Of a stretch of 64,000 bases of DNA, positions 1 through 10,286 are shown piece after piece. A program made the translations under genes and the position numbers. Location: the NCBI RefSeq assembly GCF_023721415.1, contig NZ_JAMQVC010000004.1:62001-126000 (forward strand), read 5' to 3'. Below the pieces are notes generated by a model. The model was not told the origin of the DNA and did no database searches. It saw nothing but the letters and a program-made list of their open reading frames with translations. The first letter of the stretch is position 1; the number at the start of each line of letters is the position of its first letter. Origin of the DNA: Galbibacter mesophilus (GTDB lineage: Bacteria > Bacteroidota > Bacteroidia > Flavobacteriales > Flavobacteriaceae).

Positions 1-1569
1 TGGAACCTCCTTCAAAGCATCGGTGCACGCTAAATTTAAAATTCCTGAAACAGCCCAAAACCGAAATGAAGATCTTTTATTTTCGAGATTTTCCAAGAAT
101 AACGGCAAGTATTCTCGATTTCCACTGGACGCTTTTTCTGCTAAAGAAATCAAATCTGTTAAGGGATAGTTTGTCTCCCGAACCCAACTGTATAGATCTA
201 TCCCCTTATCTGTTAATTCGGCACGTTTCTCCCATGATAAAAACCCTAAATCTTTTACCTCTCTAATATAAGTTGAATTTACTTCCCGAAGTTCTTCCAA
301 TTTATCCTTAAATTTTGGATCGGCGGCCAAATTCTTTGCTTCCCAAGGATCGGTTTTTAAATCGTATAAAGCCTCGACAGGATGTGGTTCGTAATACTGA
401 CTGTGAAACTCTGAAGCCTTCCCAGACATATAATACTCGTCCCAAGCCAGCTGCGAAGGCATTTGCCATTGAAAAGTTTGTGTTAAAGCATGTCTTTTGT
501 GTGGAGTGTAGTATTTTATATACTGAAAACGTTTGTCGAATACACTTCTAGAGGCGTCAAAATGGCTTCCCGTATTGGTACGGAATGTTTCTACATATTC
601 CCTTGGAGTCTCTTCATATTTGCCCATAAATGGCTTTCCGGTAACATAAGCTGGTTTCTTTAAACCGGCAATACTCATTACCGTAGGAATAAAATCATCA
701 AAACTCACCATTCTATCCGTTCTTTCACCAGGTCTGGTTGGTAACATATTTTTATACTTTTCTGGAGCGTAAACCACAAGCGGAACCCTATAACCAGTAT
801 CAAAAGGAAATGCTTTTCCCCTAGGCAAACAGCCTCCGTGGTCTGAAAAGAAAAATATAATGGTATCCTCCAGCAGTGAACGGTCTTTTAAATCCTTTAA
901 AAAAAAACCGACCCATTTATCTATATCTTGGACCCCTTCCAAATGCAATGCATAGTCTGCACGCATCTCTGGAAGGTCTGGAACATGGGGAGGTAGTTCT
1001 ATAGTTTCAGGGTTTACCTTGCACTCCAAGCGTTTATCTATAGTTACCGTAGTTATTCTACTCATGTGGGTGGAAAGATTGTTAAATTGACCAAAAAATG
1101 GCTTTCCGTTTCGGGAAGCATCATTATAAGTTGCATCCTTACCGTTCATGGACCATGTTTTATCGACTAATTCCTTACTTTCTTTTCCTGTTATGTTGTA
1201 ATCTGTTTTTGTTTTATTCACAGTAAAATATCCGGTATCCCTTAACTTCTTAACTAAAAAATACTGTTCTTTCTGTATGTGCTTTTGTCTATGAATATCG
1301 TTCCCATACACAGTAGCTTGTGTTCCACTTATTAAAGTTGATCGCGCAGGAGAACAATAGGGAGCATTAGCGAAAGCATTGTCAAAAACTACCCCGTTTT
1401 CTGCCAACCAATCTAAATTTGGAGTATGTATAGATTCATTACCATACATAGGAAATAGATAATTTGATGTATCCTCTATAACCAAAAATAACACATTTGG
1501 TTTTTTCTCCTGAGCACAGGAAAGTGAAACTTTTAAAAGAAATAAAAAAAATAGAGCGTTTTTCTTCAT
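1..1569 (-). CDS. S1-type sulfatase, 3' end outside window (partial)
   Basis: The minus strand is open from the ATG at 1569 to the window edge, giving about 523 residues. An N-terminal signal peptide (KKNALFFLFLLKVSLS) is followed by the PNVLFLVIED metal-site strand near residue 24. The sulfatase signature CSPAR has its cysteine at about residue 72; this Cys is matured to formylglycine in the family. A second metal and active-site block, DHGG, lies near position 843. The last visible residues (RSSFRFWAVSGILNLA) resemble the HEAT-like tail of the sulfatase at 40324-42321, so the two probably belong to the same subgroup. It is a predicted periplasmic or outer-membrane enzyme removing sulfate esters from carbohydrate. 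The family is certain; the substrate is not. Confidence 0.9.
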   Translation of the reverse strand, partial: MKKNALFFLFLLKVSLSCAQEKKPNVLFLVIEDTSNYLFPMYGNESIHTPNLDWLAENGVVFDNAFANAPYCSPARSTLISGTQATVYGNDIHRQKHIQKEQYFLVKKLRDTGYFTVNKTKTDYNITGKESKELVDKTWSMNGKDATYNDASRNGKPFFGQFNNLSTHMSRITTVTIDKRLECKVNPETIELPPHVPDLPEMRADYALHLEGVQDIDKWVGFFLKDLKDRSLLEDTIIFFFSDHGGCLPRGKAFPFDTGYRVPLVVYAPEKYKNMLPTRPGERTDRMVSFDDFIPTVMSIAGLKKPAYVTGKPFMGKYEETPREYVETFRTNTGSHFDASRSVFDKRFQYIKYYTPHKRHALTQTFQWQMPSQLAWDEYYMSGKASEFHSQYYEPHPVEALYDLKTDPWEAKNLAADPKFKDKLEELREVNSTYIREVKDLGFLSWEKRAELTDKGIDLYSWVRETNYPLTDLISLAEKASSGNREYLPLFLENLENKRSSFRFWAVSGILNLACTDALKEVP

Positions 1570-2326
1570 AATAATTTGATTTGATATTTTTAAGAGCAAT
1601 AAAGGTGAAATTTACATTTTTTATGAAATTTTATGGATGTACCTAAAATTGAGAGTTTTTTAATACTTAAATCAACCATCGATTTCAAATACTTTTGAGT
1701 GAGGAATTAAATAGAATAACGAATCTATTTAACGCTTCTCCCAAAAAATACCATTATAAATTTTTCATTTTCAATCGATATAATCCAAAATTTCAAATCC
1801 CTTCAAAAGGAAATTTCTTTTCGATTGAAAATTCATAAAAAAGCAAAAATCTAACTTTTATTTTACCAAAAATATTTAAAGTATGCCAATATATTTTAAA
1901 ATCATCAAAAGAAAAGCAAAATCATCCATATATATAGTTATTATATCCATTGATACCATATTCTCTAAACCATATATTTGGGAATAAATTAACATTACTA
2001 ACCAAATTGCTTCCTTCGGATCAATCAACTGCTAATTAAATTATACTTAAAATGGACAGAAACAATTTAAAAATGACCACAACAAAAACATCTGCGAATC
2101 TCATTTTTTTAATGTAGAAACTATAACGTTTGCGTATCAAAAGAACTCATCCAATTTTTAAAATGTAAAATCAAAGAGTGAAACTAAATTGTTTAAAATG
2201 CTATTCTATAGATTTTTTTTGCAATAAAAAATAATAGTTAAAAGTACTTTTAATTTTTAATTGATTGAAGTTTTCAAAACGCGTAAACTCCGGAAATTAA
2301 ACAATGATTATAATAAACTTAAACAT
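1570..2326. other. Divergent intergenic region upstream of the SusCDCD operon
   Basis: This AT-rich stretch of about 757 bp lies between a minus-strand sulfatase and the plus-strand SusC gene. It contains no convincing gene. It holds the 57-bp promoter module at 1924-1980, and the implied leader of the SusC transcript is about 340 nt. On the minus strand a TATTTTTG box (1874-1867) could be a -7 element for the sulfatase, but it has no associated repeat. Confidence 0.7.
1924..1980 (+). promoter_or_regulatory. Promoter module 1: 21-bp direct repeat plus -7 box
   Basis: ATCCAT at 1924-1929 is repeated at 1945-1950, exactly 21 bp later. TATATTTG, a match to the Bacteroidota -7 consensus TAnnTTTG, lies at 1973-1980, 28 bp after the start of the second hexamer. 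TTG at 1950-1952 sits 20 bp before the -7 box and can serve as the -33 element, overlapping the second half-site. The same geometry occurs at three other promoters in the window. It is predicted to drive the SusC-SusD-SusC-SusD operon. Confidence 0.75.
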
Positions 2327-5300
2327 ATGAATATAAAGTATTACAAAAGACTTTCACCAGAAAGAAGTTTTTACATTGTAATAGGCTTATTGTTGTTATT
2401 TGGAACCAAAATGATTGCTAAACCTATAAGCAATTCAACAATTTCCAAAAAAACAAATTATTCCTTTTCCCTTGTAGAATTTCAAACTCAAGAATTAACA
2501 ATTACTGGAACGGTAAAAGATGAGAACGGAGTGACCATCCCCGGGGTAAACGTGTACGAAGACGGAAATGGTGGAAATGGGGTTATGACGGATATGAACG
2601 GTAACTATTCCATTAAAATGAAAAACCGAGAGGGTGAACTGGTTTTTTCATTTATTGGTTTTGCTGAAGTTAAAGCATCAATAAATGGAAGGACCGAAAT
2701 AAACATAACACTTCAAGAACAAACCACAGATCTCGAAGAGGTGGTTGTAGTAGGGTATGGTAAACAGAAAAAAGTTACCGTAACAGGAGCCATTTCTTCT
2801 GTAAGCACAGAGGAGTTAACAAGTTCCCCTAGTTCAAGCGTAGCCAATGCCCTTGCAGGTAAAGTCACTGGCTTAAGTTCCATTCAGTATTCAGGGCAAC
2901 CGGGTGCAGACAACGCCAATCTATTAATACGCGGTGTGGGTACACTCTCGCAAGGCAACTCTTCCCCTCTCATTATGGTAGATGGTGTAGAACGGGATTT
3001 TACACAAATAGACCCTGAAGAAATTGATAATATAACCATTCTAAAAGATGCATCTGCTACAGCGGTTTATGGTATCCGTGGTGCAAATGGGGTGATTTTG
3101 GTAACTACTAAACGAGGTAAAATAGGCGAAGCCAGAATATCCGCCAGTTTTAATTACGGTATACAAGAACCAGTGAGGCTGCCCGATTTTGCAGATAGTT
3201 ATACCTATGCTACTGCCTTTAACCGTGCTCAAATTAGTGATGGCGTACCAGAAGATCAGGTACGTTTTACGCCAGATGTGGTAGAAGCTTTTAGGACAGG
3301 TTCCGATCCGATCTTATTTCCAGATATTGATTGGATGGATTATCTCATTCGGTCATCCGCACCGCAGACCAGAGCCAACTTCAACGTTAATGGGGGTACA
3401 GAACGGATAAAGTACTTTTTGTCTTTCAGCCATTTAAATCAAGAAGGAATGTTTAAAACCTTTGATACGGGCACTGGTGAAAACTTTAACTACGAAAGGT
3501 ATAACTACCGCTCGAATATAGATATTGACGTTACCAAATCTACACAACTTTCCATGACTCTAGGCGGTAGAAGCGAAATAAGACAAGAGCCAAATGTAAG
3601 GGAAACCCAAGATCAATTTTTCAGATTTTTATACCGAGCCACTCCCTTCGCATCTCCGGGTATTGTAGATGGTCGCTATATTGTAGACAATGGGGAGTAT
3701 ATTCCCGGCCCTGAGATAATAGATGGTTTGCGGCCGTATTATGGTCGCGGTGGTTTTGTTAGCACAAACACAGTTTATAATTTCGATGCCTCCCTAACAC
3801 AAAAACTGGATGTAATTACAAAAGGATTGGAGTTTAGTGTAAAAGGGTCCTATAACCGTAATGCACGTCAAACCAAAATACGTAATGCATCGCCAGATAC
3901 ATATACCGCATTCTACCTAAAGGATTTTGACGATACTTTACCCGAAGACGATAAAACACTTGTTTTTCCACTGGTATCCAAAGGCGGTAGGTTAAACTAC
4001 AACGAAACGTATGGAAAAAACAGAAGCTGGTATTTTGAAGCCGCTTTTAATTACAACCGCAGGTTTGGAAAACATGAGTTTAGTGGCCTTTTAATGTACA
4101 ACCAACGTTCTAATTACTATCCTGGAGGAAGCTTTAATTATTTGCCAACTGGTTACGTTGGAACAGCTGCAAGGGTTACCTATAACTACGATCGTAGATA
4201 TTTATTGGAGGCCAATTTTGGTTACAATGGTTCAGAGAATTTTGCTGAAGAAAACCGATATGGTTTATTCCCAGCTTTTTCCTTTGGTTGGGTAATCAGT
4301 GAAGAGCAATTCATGAAAAACAACCCGGTAATAGACTATTTTAAACTAAGGGGATCCTATGGTAAAGTGGGAAGCGATAGGCAGGGAAACAATAGGTTTT
4401 TGTATTTACCCGATGGCTACGGAAGAGGTGATGGTTACAGTTTTGGTATAGATGTACCGTCAGACCAACCTGGGTTCGTAGAAACAAAACTTGGAAACCC
4501 CAATGTAACTTGGGAAACCGCTATTAAGCAAAATTATGGTATGGATATAAGAATCCTTAATAATCAATTAGAGTTTAACGTAGATTATTTCTGGGATAAA
4601 AGGCGGGATATCTTAACCACTAGAAACACCGTTCCAGGTTATGTGGCAGCCGTACTGCCCGCAGTAAACATTGGTGCCGTAGACAATAGCGGTTATGAAT
4701 TGAATGTTACCTGGACCCAAAACTTCACCAATTTCAACTATTGGATAAACCCTAATATCTCTTACGCCAAAAACGAAATTGTATTTATGGATGAAGTAAA
4801 ACAGGAATACGATTATCAGTATAGAACCGGAGGAAGGGTAGGCCAGCCTTTTGGTTTTGTTTCTCAAGGTTTTTTTAGCAAAGACGATTTTAATGCCGAC
4901 GGAACCCTTAAAGATGGTTTTCCAGAATACGCAGGTAATGTACAGCCCGGAGATGCCATGTATGAAGATATTAATGAAGATGGAGTAGTAAATGACCTCG
5001 ATCAAAGAGCTATTGGATTTCCGGAATATCCAGAATACACCATAGGTATCAATGCCGGTTTTAAATATAAAAACTTCGACTTTAGGATGTCTTGGGCCGG
5101 AGCAAAAAACACATCGAGGATGCTGGAGGGAGAATTGAGGGTGCCGTTTGGATCCAAAGACGATTTTGGCTTATTAAGTTATTTTGCTGAAGACACCTGG
5201 ACACCTGAAACAGCGGAAACTGCCCGATTCCCAAGACTGACCTTTTCCAACAAAGACAATAATTTTTCCAAAGCTTCCACTATTTATCAATTGGATGCTT

Positions 5301-5518
5301 CCTACTTGCGATTAAAGACCTTAGAAATGGGATATAACCTTAAATCCAAATTTATACGTAAAGCTGGTATTAAAACCCTAAGGTTTTTCTTCAGCGGTTA
5401 CAATCTACTCACCTTCGATAAGTTAGATGGTATGGTAGACCCGGAATCGAAGATAGGTAACAGACCCACACATCCGGCCATGAAGATTTACAATTTTGGA
5501 GTGAAGTTTAATTTTTAA
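2327..5518 (+). CDS. SusC/RagA-family TonB-dependent outer-membrane transporter (first pair)
   Basis: This protein of 1063 residues starts at the ATG at 2327. An upstream in-frame TTG at 2261 would add 22 residues ahead of the signal segment (SFYIVIGLLLLFG) and is less likely. A carboxypeptidase-regulatory-like domain begins at about residue 57 (ITGTV), a TonB-box-like VVVVGYG follows near 139-145, then the plug domain (VDGVERDFTQIDPEEIDNITILKDASATAVYGIRGANG region) and the 22-strand barrel ending in aromatic FNF. It pairs with the SusD 12 bp downstream to import oligosaccharides through the outer membrane using TonB energy. It is the first gene of a four-gene operon under promoter module 1. 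Confidence 0.95.
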   Translation: MNIKYYKRLSPERSFYIVIGLLLLFGTKMIAKPISNSTISKKTNYSFSLVEFQTQELTITGTVKDENGVTIPGVNVYEDGNGGNGVMTDMNGNYSIKMKNREGELVFSFIGFAEVKASINGRTEINITLQEQTTDLEEVVVVGYGKQKKVTVTGAISSVSTEELTSSPSSSVANALAGKVTGLSSIQYSGQPGADNANLLIRGVGTLSQGNSSPLIMVDGVERDFTQIDPEEIDNITILKDASATAVYGIRGANGVILVTTKRGKIGEARISASFNYGIQEPVRLPDFADSYTYATAFNRAQISDGVPEDQVRFTPDVVEAFRTGSDPILFPDIDWMDYLIRSSAPQTRANFNVNGGTERIKYFLSFSHLNQEGMFKTFDTGTGENFNYERYNYRSNIDIDVTKSTQLSMTLGGRSEIRQEPNVRETQDQFFRFLYRATPFASPGIVDGRYIVDNGEYIPGPEIIDGLRPYYGRGGFVSTNTVYNFDASLTQKLDVITKGLEFSVKGSYNRNARQTKIRNASPDTYTAFYLKDFDDTLPEDDKTLVFPLVSKGGRLNYNETYGKNRSWYFEAAFNYNRRFGKHEFSGLLMYNQRSNYYPGGSFNYLPTGYVGTAARVTYNYDRRYLLEANFGYNGSENFAEENRYGLFPAFSFGWVISEEQFMKNNPVIDYFKLRGSYGKVGSDRQGNNRFLYLPDGYGRGDGYSFGIDVPSDQPGFVETKLGNPNVTWETAIKQNYGMDIRILNNQLEFNVDYFWDKRRDILTTRNTVPGYVAAVLPAVNIGAVDNSGYELNVTWTQNFTNFNYWINPNISYAKNEIVFMDEVKQEYDYQYRTGGRVGQPFGFVSQGFFSKDDFNADGTLKDGFPEYAGNVQPGDAMYEDINEDGVVNDLDQRAIGFPEYPEYTIGINAGFKYKNFDFRMSWAGAKNTSRMLEGELRVPFGSKDDFGLLSYFAEDTWTPETAETARFPRLTFSNKDNNFSKASTIYQLDASYLRLKTLEMGYNLKSKFIRKAGIKTLRFFFSGYNLLTFDKLDGMVDPESKIGNRPTHPAMKIYNFGVKFNF

Positions 5519-5530
5519 AAAATTAAGAAA

Positions 5531-7282
5531 ATGAAAAAGTATACATTTTTATTAGGCACAATAGCATTCTTTTCTTTATTGATAGGATGTGAAGAAATGA
5601 GACTGGGTGATGAGTTTTTATCGAAACCTCCTGGAGGGGATATTACAATCGATACTGTTTATGCCAACATAGAAAATGCTCAAGATGCCTTAACAGCTGC
5701 CTACAATACGTTACCTTATGGATTACCTACGGGATGGGGCATCGAAGATTCCCAGATGAACATCGATATTCAAGAAAGCTTAACGGACCTTACCCAGAGT
5801 TATCTTGATTGGGGTGGGGCTGTTGCAGCCTATTACAATGGTACATACACCGCTTTTTTGGAGCAAGAAGGTGTTTTAGGGCAGAAACGACCTAAATATA
5901 AATTTATTGCTGAAAGAGCTTGGGAAGGTATTAGACGATCCTACTCTTTTATTAATAATATAGACCAGGTACCCGATGCAAACCAAGCTACCAAAGACCG
6001 TTTAAAAGGTGAAGCTATGATGGTCGTGGCAACACACTATTGCGAAATGTTCAGAAATTACGGAGGTATGCCATGGATCAATAAAACCTTCTCTCCTTCA
6101 GATGATACCAGCTCTCCCCGTTTAACTGCAGAAGCTACTATGGATTCTATTGTGGCGCTTTGCGATCGAGCTGCAAAATTGTTGCCTTGGCAAGTGCAGG
6201 ATATTAGCAACAATGAAGGCCGTTTTTCCCGTGCAGCTGCCAAAGCTTTAAAAATAAGAGTACTGCTTTTTGGGGCAAGCCCCTTATTTAACTCCAGTGC
6301 TCCATACCGAGCTGGGGAGGCTTCCGATTTAAAAATGACGTGGTTCGGTGGATACGATGCCAGTATATGGAGGGACGTGGTAACGGCCTGTGAGGATTTT
6401 TTAAACGAACTAGCTGCCAATGGAGGGTATTCATTGGTAAATACGGGAAATCCCAGAACAGATTTTACCACCGCTTATTATGAAAGAGGTAGTAGCGAAC
6501 TGCTTATTTCAACCCGAAAAAGGTACAGAACACATAACTTATTCTTTAGATTGGCAAATGAAGGGGCCGCAAGACCATCTCAAGAACTTGTGGATATGTA
6601 CCCCATGGTAAACGGAATGCCCATTGACGATCCTTCCTCGGGATACGACCCCAACAATCCTTATGCCAATAGAGATCCTCGTCTATATGAAACAGCGATT
6701 GTGAATGGGGATGCCTACAGAGGGCGTACGGCAGAACTTTACTTAGGCGGACGTGAAAGAAGGGACAAAAACGTTAAAATCTCAGCAACAGGATACATGC
6801 AGCGTAAGTTTTATCTAGATGGAGATAATGCTACATCTAGGGGTTCTATCGTACAGTGGCCTTATTTACGTTTACCGGAAGTGTTTTTAAGTTATGCTGA
6901 AGCTTTGAATGAAGTTAATGGCGGGCCCACAGCCAAAGCCTACGAATACCTTAATAAAACACGTGAACGTGTGGGTGTGGGCGGTACACCAGAGGGAATG
7001 TCGCAAAAAGAATTTAGGGAAGAAGTTCTTACTGAACGCGCCCGTGAATTTGCTTACGAAGAAATACGCTGGTACGACCTAGTACGATGGAAAATACCTT
7101 TTATACAGCCGCACGGCACGAATATAATTGGTAATAAAAATCAAGTTACCGATCGTGAACTTTTTGAAACCACACCGAGAAGATATTGGATAGACAACTG
7201 GGACCCTAAATGGTATTTAAGTGCATTCCCTCCCAACGAGATCAATAAAGATTATGGTTTGGTTCAAAACCCAGGCTGGTAG
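5531..7282 (+). CDS. SusD/RagB-family surface glycan-binding lipoprotein (first pair)
   Basis: This protein of 583 residues has a lipoprotein signal with the acylated Cys at residue 20 (FFSLLIGC). It shows the usual SusD features: helical TPR-like regions, a C-terminal LTERAREFAYEEIRWYDLVRW block and a PNEINKDYGLVQNPGW ending. It is predicted to sit as a lid over the SusC barrel encoded just upstream and bind the glycan. Gaps of 12 bp upstream and 56 bp downstream support co-transcription with both SusC genes. Confidence 0.93.
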   Translation: MKKYTFLLGTIAFFSLLIGCEEMRLGDEFLSKPPGGDITIDTVYANIENAQDALTAAYNTLPYGLPTGWGIEDSQMNIDIQESLTDLTQSYLDWGGAVAAYYNGTYTAFLEQEGVLGQKRPKYKFIAERAWEGIRRSYSFINNIDQVPDANQATKDRLKGEAMMVVATHYCEMFRNYGGMPWINKTFSPSDDTSSPRLTAEATMDSIVALCDRAAKLLPWQVQDISNNEGRFSRAAAKALKIRVLLFGASPLFNSSAPYRAGEASDLKMTWFGGYDASIWRDVVTACEDFLNELAANGGYSLVNTGNPRTDFTTAYYERGSSELLISTRKRYRTHNLFFRLANEGAARPSQELVDMYPMVNGMPIDDPSSGYDPNNPYANRDPRLYETAIVNGDAYRGRTAELYLGGRERRDKNVKISATGYMQRKFYLDGDNATSRGSIVQWPYLRLPEVFLSYAEALNEVNGGPTAKAYEYLNKTRERVGVGGTPEGMSQKEFREEVLTERAREFAYEEIRWYDLVRWKIPFIQPHGTNIIGNKNQVTDRELFETTPRRYWIDNWDPKWYLSAFPPNEINKDYGLVQNPGW

Positions 7283-7338
7283 CACTATAGCAGTGCTTAG
7301 AAATATAGAACTTTTAAGCTAATAGAAAAAAACACATA

Positions 7339-10161
7339 ATGAATACGAATTCGAGAATAAAATACATCGCTTTTTGGTGTTTGTTCGTAGCGCTACCATG
7401 CCTTACATATAATTCTGTGGCGCAAACTACAAATACCGTTAAACAATACTTCTCAGAGGAAGGAAACAAGTTGATAGAACAATTATCTTCCGATACAATC
7501 TATTTGGGTAATAACAACCAATTAAAAAAACAGGAAGTAACAGGTGCTATAGATAAAGTTTCGGGTAAAGAGTTACAAAAAACCAACTCTTTTAATCCAG
7601 CCAATTCCTTGTACGGACTTTTACCGGGATTAACTGTTTTACAAAATCAGGGCGTTACCGGTTCTAGAAACCCATCTATTTTTATCAGGGGACTAAACAC
7701 ATTAAACAACAATGTCCCACTTGTTTTAGTAGATGGTGTCGAAACAGACATTACATACTTAAATACCCTCTCCATAGAAAGTGTAGAGGTTTTAAAAGAT
7801 GCGGCAGCCTTAGCAATTTACGGTCAGAGAGGGGCCAATGGTGTTCTCCTTGTAACTACCAAAACTGGTATAAAGCAAAAAATGGATGTTAATATATGGT
7901 TTGAAAACGGCCTTACATCAGCCACCCAATTACCCGACTTTTTAAATGCAGGAGACTATGCCAATGCAGTAAACACGGCTAGAAAATACGATGGCCTACA
8001 GCCTTTATATTCCGCTGTAGATATACAAGGTTACAGAAACGGAGGGTCAAACGATTTTTACCCTAATGTAGACTGGCTTGGTGAAACCCTAAGAAGTACA
8101 GGCACCAAAACAAACTTTAACGCTTCTTTTCGTGGTGGTAGCGACAAATTATTGTACTATGCCGCCCTGGGATACCAAGCAGAAGATGGCTTGTTTGACG
8201 ATAAAGGTATGGAACCCTATGCTACTAATGTTAAGTACGACAGGGTAAACTTTCGCACAAACTTAGATGTAGACCTTACCCCTACTACCCTACTTAAAAT
8301 GGGTGTCTTTGGTGCTATTGATGAACTCTACACCCCCGGAAGTGGTGCCGGTGCTGTAATGAATGCTATTTACAATACTCCATCCAACGCATTTCCGGTT
8401 ATAAACTCCAATGGAAATTGGGGAGGAACCAATATTTATGGCAATAATCCAGTAGCAATGGTAAACTCAACAGGATATTCTAAAGATCAAGGAACTATCA
8501 TAGGGGTAAACGGTTTGTTGAATCAAAATTTAGATGGCATTTTAAAAGGCCTTTCGGCCGAGCTTAGCATTGGGCACAACAACCGAGCTACTTCTTTTGA
8601 TGGGCAACGCAAAAGTTATCGTTATGAAGACCTTGATTATAATGAAATGACTATGGACACCATTTCCCAGATTTTTGATGAAGACTCAAACCTTGAACCA
8701 TATTCTGGCAATGGCTATACGGCCAAATTTACACGCTTTTATGGAAAAGTAAAATACGATCGGCAAACTGATACGCATAGTTTTAACACTTTTGCAATGT
8801 ACTCACAAGAAAAATTTGTAGGTCGTGGTCAATACACCACCTTTCTTCGACAAAATATAGCAGGGAATTTCCATTACGATTTTAAAGATAAATACATTGC
8901 AGAGGTTACTTTATCGTATGCCGGTTCCAGTGTGCTTCCAGAAGATCGTTTTGAATTCTATCCTGCAGTATCTGCTGGGTGGGTAATTTCAGAAGAAGAC
9001 TTTGTAAAAAACGATGGATGGCTACAATACCTTAAGCTTCGTGGTTCCTTTGGTTATGCTGGGAGCGATCGTATTGTTTTAAACACAGAGGACCAAAGTT
9101 ATAGTGGTGTAGGCGGTTACAACTTTACCGCTAACAATAACACGCAATGGAGCGTGGGTGAAGGCCGTTTGGCAGGAAACCCAAAAATGGAAAAAGCAAT
9201 GATGGGAAATATTGGCTTAGACCTAAATTTGTTTAAAAAACTAAACCTTGTGGTTGATGGTTTTTACAACAAACGTACCAATATTTTGGTGTCTACAGAC
9301 GGACAATTAACAAGCTTAATTGGTGTTGCCCCACCAATTCTTCCTAATGGAGAAGTGAGCAACAGAGGTGTTGAAGCTACCTTAACATGGCAGGATAATA
9401 TTAAAGACTTTAATTACTCGGCAACGGGAATGTTCTCTTATGCCAAAAATACGATTGAAGAAATGGGCGAAGTGCAGCGCCCATACGATTACTTGGAAAG
9501 AACAGGAAATTCCATTGGGCAAGCCTTTGGATTGGTAACCGATGGCTTTTTTGACAGTCAAGAAGAAATAGACAATAGCAACCAACAATTGTTTTCTACA
9601 GTTTCCCCTGGGGATGTAAAATATGTAGATCAAAATGGAGACAACCTAATAGATGAATTTGATGAAGTAGCCCTTGGCCATAGCACTAGAATTCCAGAGA
9701 TATACTATTCTTTTAACCTGCATGCAGAATATAAAGGCATAGGTGTTAATGCAATTTTTCAAGGAACAGCAAACCATACCGTTTATTTAAACACACAAAA
9801 TGTGTATCGGCCGTTAATAAACAATAACAATATTACGAGCTTCTCTAATAATACGTGGACAGAAAACAATATGGATACCGCTACCCTACCAAGGCTCACT
9901 ACGTTGGATAATGATAATAATTACAGAAGTAACGATATTTGGTTAAAAGACGGTGATTATTTAAAACTCCGTACACTCGAAGTTTATTACGCAATACCAA
10001 CAGGAGTAACCAAGAAGTTTGGAATTGAATATTCCAGATTGTTTTTTAGAGGAACTAACCTTGCATCTTGGGATAGTTTGGATCAATTGGATCCAGAGGC
10101 ACTTTCAAACAGTTATCCGCTTTTAAAAACCATGAGCTTGGGCCTTGAGTTTACATTTTAA
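7339..10161 (+). CDS. SusC/RagA-family transporter lacking the N-terminal regulatory-like domain (second pair)
   Basis: This protein of 940 residues has a signal peptide (IAFWCLFVALPCLTYNSVAQ). Unlike the SusC proteins at 2327 and 59067, it has no ITGTV carboxypeptidase-like domain and no VVVGYG segment. About 45 residues of linker lead straight into the plug (EVTGAIDKVSGKELQ, then NPSIFIRGLNTLNNN and VLVDGVE). The plug and barrel are otherwise complete, with SVEVLKDAAALAIYGQRGANG and a final aromatic EFTF. It is probably a functional transporter paired with the SusD at 10287. The missing domain may change TonB coupling or substrate specificity. Confidence 0.92.
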   Translation: MNTNSRIKYIAFWCLFVALPCLTYNSVAQTTNTVKQYFSEEGNKLIEQLSSDTIYLGNNNQLKKQEVTGAIDKVSGKELQKTNSFNPANSLYGLLPGLTVLQNQGVTGSRNPSIFIRGLNTLNNNVPLVLVDGVETDITYLNTLSIESVEVLKDAAALAIYGQRGANGVLLVTTKTGIKQKMDVNIWFENGLTSATQLPDFLNAGDYANAVNTARKYDGLQPLYSAVDIQGYRNGGSNDFYPNVDWLGETLRSTGTKTNFNASFRGGSDKLLYYAALGYQAEDGLFDDKGMEPYATNVKYDRVNFRTNLDVDLTPTTLLKMGVFGAIDELYTPGSGAGAVMNAIYNTPSNAFPVINSNGNWGGTNIYGNNPVAMVNSTGYSKDQGTIIGVNGLLNQNLDGILKGLSAELSIGHNNRATSFDGQRKSYRYEDLDYNEMTMDTISQIFDEDSNLEPYSGNGYTAKFTRFYGKVKYDRQTDTHSFNTFAMYSQEKFVGRGQYTTFLRQNIAGNFHYDFKDKYIAEVTLSYAGSSVLPEDRFEFYPAVSAGWVISEEDFVKNDGWLQYLKLRGSFGYAGSDRIVLNTEDQSYSGVGGYNFTANNNTQWSVGEGRLAGNPKMEKAMMGNIGLDLNLFKKLNLVVDGFYNKRTNILVSTDGQLTSLIGVAPPILPNGEVSNRGVEATLTWQDNIKDFNYSATGMFSYAKNTIEEMGEVQRPYDYLERTGNSIGQAFGLVTDGFFDSQEEIDNSNQQLFSTVSPGDVKYVDQNGDNLIDEFDEVALGHSTRIPEIYYSFNLHAEYKGIGVNAIFQGTANHTVYLNTQNVYRPLINNNNITSFSNNTWTENNMDTATLPRLTTLDNDNNYRSNDIWLKDGDYLKLRTLEVYYAIPTGVTKKFGIEYSRLFFRGTNLASWDSLDQLDPEALSNSYPLLKTMSLGLEFTF

Positions 10162-10286
10162 GCCTATTTTATAACAATGAACAAAAAATTTACAATATGA
10201 AATGCCTATTAACAAATTGTAAACCCATCGATATAATTAACGGGGCATTCCATGTGACATATATAACAAACAATAAATAAAAACAC

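Noticed and set aside
315-551. Plus-strand open frames within the first sulfatase and within many other genes
   Set aside because: They are opposite-strand shadows of strongly supported protein families and show no family resemblance.
1633-1638. ATGGAT upstream of the partial sulfatase at 1-1569
   Set aside because: It has no second hexamer at 21 bp and no TAnnTTTG at the required offset on the minus strand.
2261-2326. In-frame TTG start for the first SusC, adding 22 residues
   Set aside because: The added segment is basic and precedes the signal peptide. ATG 2327 gives a normal SusC N-terminus.
10177-10200. Seven-codon open frame (MNKKFTI) between SusC and SusD
   Set aside because: It resembles a lipoprotein start but stops at once. 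It is too short to call a gene or a remnant.
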